NCBI GenBank assembly: GCA_003568415.1
Contig: PWXV01000261.1
Location: 1-38,863, forward strand
Length of the DNA: 38,863 nt
From: Ignavibacteriales bacterium
GTDB lineage: Bacteria > Bacteroidota > Ignavibacteria > T3Sed10-11
Direction: 5' to 3'
A model generated the notes under the pieces. That model was not told the origin of the DNA. It did not search any database and worked only from the letters and a program-made list of their open reading frames with translations. The position numbers and the translations under genes were made by a program. Below are positions 36,459 through 38,863 of the stretch, one piece after another (within the stretch, counting starts at the first letter, position 1; each line of letters opens with the position of its first letter).

Positions 36459-36943
36459 AAACCTCAATTCGCCCGTTAGAAGAAAAAGATAGAGATGTTA
36501 TTCGTACTATAGTAGATGATGCACAAATGTTCCGTGATGATGAGATCGATGTTGCAATAGAAGTTATAGACGAATACCTTGAAGCTCCTGAAAAAAGTGA
36601 CTACTGGTCGTATGTTGCCGTTGATGAAAGAGATAACGTTACCGGTTTTGCAATTATCGGTCCGAATCCGATGACTATCGGCACGTTCGATCTGTATTGG
36701 ATAGTAATAGATCAATCACGACAGCGCAAAGGAATCGGCAGTCAATTGCTCGAGTATGCTGAAGCCCGCGTTACCGACCATAAGGGAAGATTGATTATAG
36801 CAGAAACATCTTCCAGGCCGATATATTTGCGGACAAGGAATTTTTATAAACAACATGGCTACTCCGAACTCGCACAGATACGTGATTACTATGATGTCGG
36901 AGATGACCTCATCATATTCGGAAAATACCTGAAGGAGGTATAA
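36455..36943 (+). CDS. GNAT-family N-acetyltransferase
   Basis: This is a 162-residue single GNAT domain. The acetyl-CoA pyrophosphate loop is SRQRKGIGSQLL (88-99). It is preceded by the strand FDLYWIVID and followed by IIAETSS and the C-terminal FYKQHGYSEL. It is shorter than AblB-type beta-lysine acetyltransferases as I know them, so it is not a plain AblB. Its overlaps with ligase B (four bases) and kamA (one base) show tight coupling. I infer that it acetylates an amino group of the beta-lysine-containing product; this is not shown by sequence alone. Confidence 0.88.
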   Translation: MKTSIRPLEEKDRDVIRTIVDDAQMFRDDEIDVAIEVIDEYLEAPEKSDYWSYVAVDERDNVTGFAIIGPNPMTIGTFDLYWIVIDQSRQRKGIGSQLLEYAEARVTDHKGRLIIAETSSRPIYLRTRNFYKQHGYSELAQIRDYYDVGDDLIIFGKYLKEV

Positions 36944-38097
36944 TGGAACAGTGGCAAGAACTGTTACGGAAAAGCGTTGACAGTGGTAAAGATATTGTAG
37001 ATAGATTCGGATTCGATCCGGAAGTTGCCGAACGACTGAATACCTTATTTCACATTCGAATTAATCCATACTATCTCAGTTTGATCAGATATCCGGGCGA
37101 TCCGATATGGTTACAGTGTATTCCCGATGAAAAGGAGCTTGAAGAAAATGAATTCCCCGAGGATCCGCTGAATGAGGATGTCGATAGCCCGGTGCCGAGT
37201 ATTACCCACCGGTATCCCGACCGGGTACTGTTTCTGACCACCAGCCAGTGTTCTATGTATTGCCGCTTCTGTACACGAAAGCGAAAAGTCGGTGATTCCG
37301 ATAAGATCAGCATGAAGTTTATTCAGAATGGTCTCGACTACATCCGTGCGCACCCTGAAATTCGTGATGTGATTTTATCCGGCGGTGATCCGCTGATGTT
37401 AACGGATTATATGCTCGAGAAAGTTCTCAAGGGACTTCGCGATATCCCGCACGTCGAAATCATCCGGCTCGGCACCAAGATGCCCTGCGTGTTACCGCAG
37501 CGAATAACTCCGAAATTTATTGAGATGATAAAGCAATATCATCCGATCTATGTGAATACACACTTTAACCATCCCTGGGAATGCACTCCCGAAGCGAAAA
37601 AGGCATGCGATATGCTTGAAGATGCGGGATGCCCCGTAGGCAATCAGGCAGTTCTTATGAAAGGAGTAAACGATGATCCGGATGTGATGCTCGAGCTTAT
37701 GCGTAAATTACTTGCGATGCGTGTGCGTCCCTATTATATCTACCAGGCCGATATCACGAAGAGTGCGAATCACTTCCGCACACCGATCAGTAAAGGCCTT
37801 GAGATCATGGATAAATTACGCGGCCATACCTCCGGACTCGCTATTCCCTATTATGTGATCGATGCCCCCGGCGGCGGCGGTAAAATACCGCTGCTTCCGC
37901 AATATGTTCTCGGCAGGAACGGTAACGATATCATCCTGCGGAATTATAAATATGATATCTTCACCTATCCCGACGTTGAAGAGGAAAATGCCGACGATGC
38001 CAAGATTGAAAAACAATATATGCGGAAACCCCGACGTACACGAAAAGCAAAACGTCCGGCACGAAAACCGTCAACGGTACCGAAGAACGAAAAATAA
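36943..38097 (+). CDS. kamA: lysine 2,3-aminomutase-like radical SAM enzyme
   Basis: KamA moves the 2-amino group of lysine to carbon 3, using SAM, a [4Fe-4S] cluster and PLP. The radical SAM cysteines are Cys103, 107 and 110 (CSMYCRFC). SGGDPLM is the SAM-contacting motif and the PLP lysine is Lys314 in GGGGK. Asp270 and Asp307 are spaced 37 residues apart, exactly as Asp293 and Asp330 of the clostridial enzyme that bind the lysine side-chain amine. This favours lysine over glutamate as substrate. A basic tail of about 25 residues (RKPRRTRKAK and on) is unusual. GGAGG precedes the ATG, which shares one base with the GNAT stop. The operon ends with a strong terminator. Confidence 0.92.
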   Translation: MEQWQELLRKSVDSGKDIVDRFGFDPEVAERLNTLFHIRINPYYLSLIRYPGDPIWLQCIPDEKELEENEFPEDPLNEDVDSPVPSITHRYPDRVLFLTTSQCSMYCRFCTRKRKVGDSDKISMKFIQNGLDYIRAHPEIRDVILSGGDPLMLTDYMLEKVLKGLRDIPHVEIIRLGTKMPCVLPQRITPKFIEMIKQYHPIYVNTHFNHPWECTPEAKKACDMLEDAGCPVGNQAVLMKGVNDDPDVMLELMRKLLAMRVRPYYIYQADITKSANHFRTPISKGLEIMDKLRGHTSGLAIPYYVIDAPGGGGKIPLLPQYVLGRNGNDIILRNYKYDIFTYPDVEEENADDAKIEKQYMRKPRRTRKAKRPARKPSTVPKNEK

Positions 38098-38117
38098 TTA
38101 GTCTCGAAACAATAAAC

Positions 38118-38156
38118 GATGCACTTACGCCGGTCCGGGTAAGTGCATCTTTTTTT
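38118..38156 (+). terminator. intrinsic terminator after kamA
   Basis: GATGCACTTAC (38118-38128) pairs perfectly over 11 bp with 38139-38149 across a GC-rich ten-base loop, followed by seven T. It closes the ATP-grasp/GNAT/kamA operon 20 bases after the kamA stop. Confidence 0.95.
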
Positions 38157-38174
38157 ATATTCATGGAGATTCTC

Positions 38175-38863
38175 ATGCGTTTATTCACTATACTTTTTCT
38201 TTCTGTCGTTTTATGTCTGTCCCTTGTTGCCGGTAACTCGAACGGATTGCCCGATGATCTGGAAGCATATATCGAAGCGGGGATGAAAGATTGGGAGATA
38301 CCCGGACTTGCAATTGCCGTAGTTAAAGACGATGAGATTGCGTTTGCTCGCGGCTTCGGTATCAGAAAACTCGGCGGGAACGATGCCGTCGACGAACATA
38401 CACTCTTCGGAATTGCATCGCTCACGAAAGCATTTACGACCGCCGCTCTCGGCATACTGGTCGATGAGGGTAAACTGCAATGGGATGATCCCGTTACAAA
38501 GCACATACCTGAATTTCAACTCTACGATCCGTGGACAACCCGTGAGATCACTGTCCGCGATTTGCTCATACACCGGAGCGGTCTCGGAAGGATGATCGGA
38601 AACCGCCTGCAATTTATGACCGGCCAGGATGCACCGGAGCTTACGTACCGGCTGCGCTATCTTGAACCGCAGGCAAGCTTTCGTGCCCGGTATGTATACA
38701 ACAACATGCTGTATATGGTGGCCGGCCAGGTTATCGAAGCCGTCAGCGGTCAAGCGTGGGATGAGTTTGTCCGTGATCGGCTATTCAAACCGCTCGGTAT
38801 GGACCGTAGTAACTTAAGTATACACGATATTGATGAAAATGAAAACGCCGCCTGGCCGCATCA
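38175..38863 (+). CDS. serine hydrolase, beta-lactamase (class C/AmpH-like) family, 5' part
   Basis: The first 229 residues of a secreted enzyme are present; the 3' end is beyond the window. A signal peptide (about 1-20, ending LVAG) is followed by the mature domain. The nucleophile motif is SLTK (Ser82, Lys85), and YNN (Tyr175, Asn177) matches the second motif of the penicillin-binding/beta-lactamase fold. Family members include class C beta-lactamases, DD-peptidases and esterases, which cannot be told apart here. I place the start at 38175 because GGAG lies about six bases upstream; ATG 38163 is in frame but overlaps that site. It has its own transcript after the kamA terminator. Confidence 0.9.
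   Translation, partial: MRLFTILFLSVVLCLSLVAGNSNGLPDDLEAYIEAGMKDWEIPGLAIAVVKDDEIAFARGFGIRKLGGNDAVDEHTLFGIASLTKAFTTAALGILVDEGKLQWDDPVTKHIPEFQLYDPWTTREITVRDLLIHRSGLGRMIGNRLQFMTGQDAPELTYRLRYLEPQASFRARYVYNNMLYMVAGQVIEAVSGQAWDEFVRDRLFKPLGMDRSNLSIHDIDENENAAWPH

Noticed and set aside
36455-38097. Plain ablA-ablB pair for N-epsilon-acetyl-beta-lysine
   Set aside because: The GNAT is short for AblB and two ATP-grasp ligases are coupled to it, so the simple two-gene osmolyte pathway does not account for the operon.

Overview
The window is a gene-dense bacterial chromosomal segment of moderate GC content. It uses Shine-Dalgarno-led ATG, GTG and TTG starts, sigma70-type promoters (TTGACA, 17-base spacers) and intrinsic terminators with U-runs. 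The ATP synthase cluster lacks the beta and epsilon genes and is preceded by an M23 peptidase and a bactofilin. Homocysteine is made by direct sulfhydrylation (metX, metY). Together these suggest a member of the Fibrobacterota-Chlorobiota-Bacteroidota (FCB) superphylum or a related uncultured lineage. This placement is inference from gene content and order, not a database match.

Left part (1-9.2 kb, mostly minus strand): a truncated alpha/beta hydrolase, a small zinc-ribbon protein of the BCAM0308 type and two palindromic elements. Then comes a complete tryptophan operon, trpE-trpG-trpD-trpC-trpF-aroF-trpB-trpA. The DAHP synthase that feeds the shikimate pathway is embedded between trpF and trpB. 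The operon is preceded by a strong promoter, a leader peptide with Trp-Ala-Trp-Trp-Trp, and a fully readable 1:2 / 2:3 / 3:4 attenuator.

9.2-15.1 kb: a mazEF toxin-antitoxin pair (plus strand), then a minus-strand sulfur/aspartate-family operon metY-metX-SDR-lysC. Its 5' region stacks two control devices. The first is a 31-residue leader peptide unusually rich in Met and Cys codons, followed by a terminator. The second is a SAM-I riboswitch with its own terminator. The trp and met promoters share the palindrome CTTTACNNNNGTAAAG at the same place over the start point. This tandem leader and the shared operator are the most striking finds of the window.

15.2-22.8 kb: a CoA-binding protein and a YceI-like protein (minus), an RND efflux pair (lipoprotein adaptor plus permease, plus strand), a two-cluster ferredoxin and a class V aminotransferase (minus).

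22.9-33.7 kb (plus strand): M23 peptidase, bactofilin, atpZ/atpI-like genes, atpB-E-F-H-A-G, then plsY-gpsA-recG with one-base overlaps, linking energy conservation, phospholipid precursor synthesis and recombination.

34.2-38.9 kb (plus strand): a self-contained four-gene operon with its own promoter and strong terminator. It encodes two different D-Ala-D-Ala-ligase-like ATP-grasp enzymes, a GNAT acetyltransferase and a lysine 2,3-aminomutase-like radical SAM enzyme that keeps both lysine-recognition aspartates. It looks like a pathway for an acetylated or peptide-linked beta-lysine product. A truncated serine beta-lactamase-family gene runs off the right edge.
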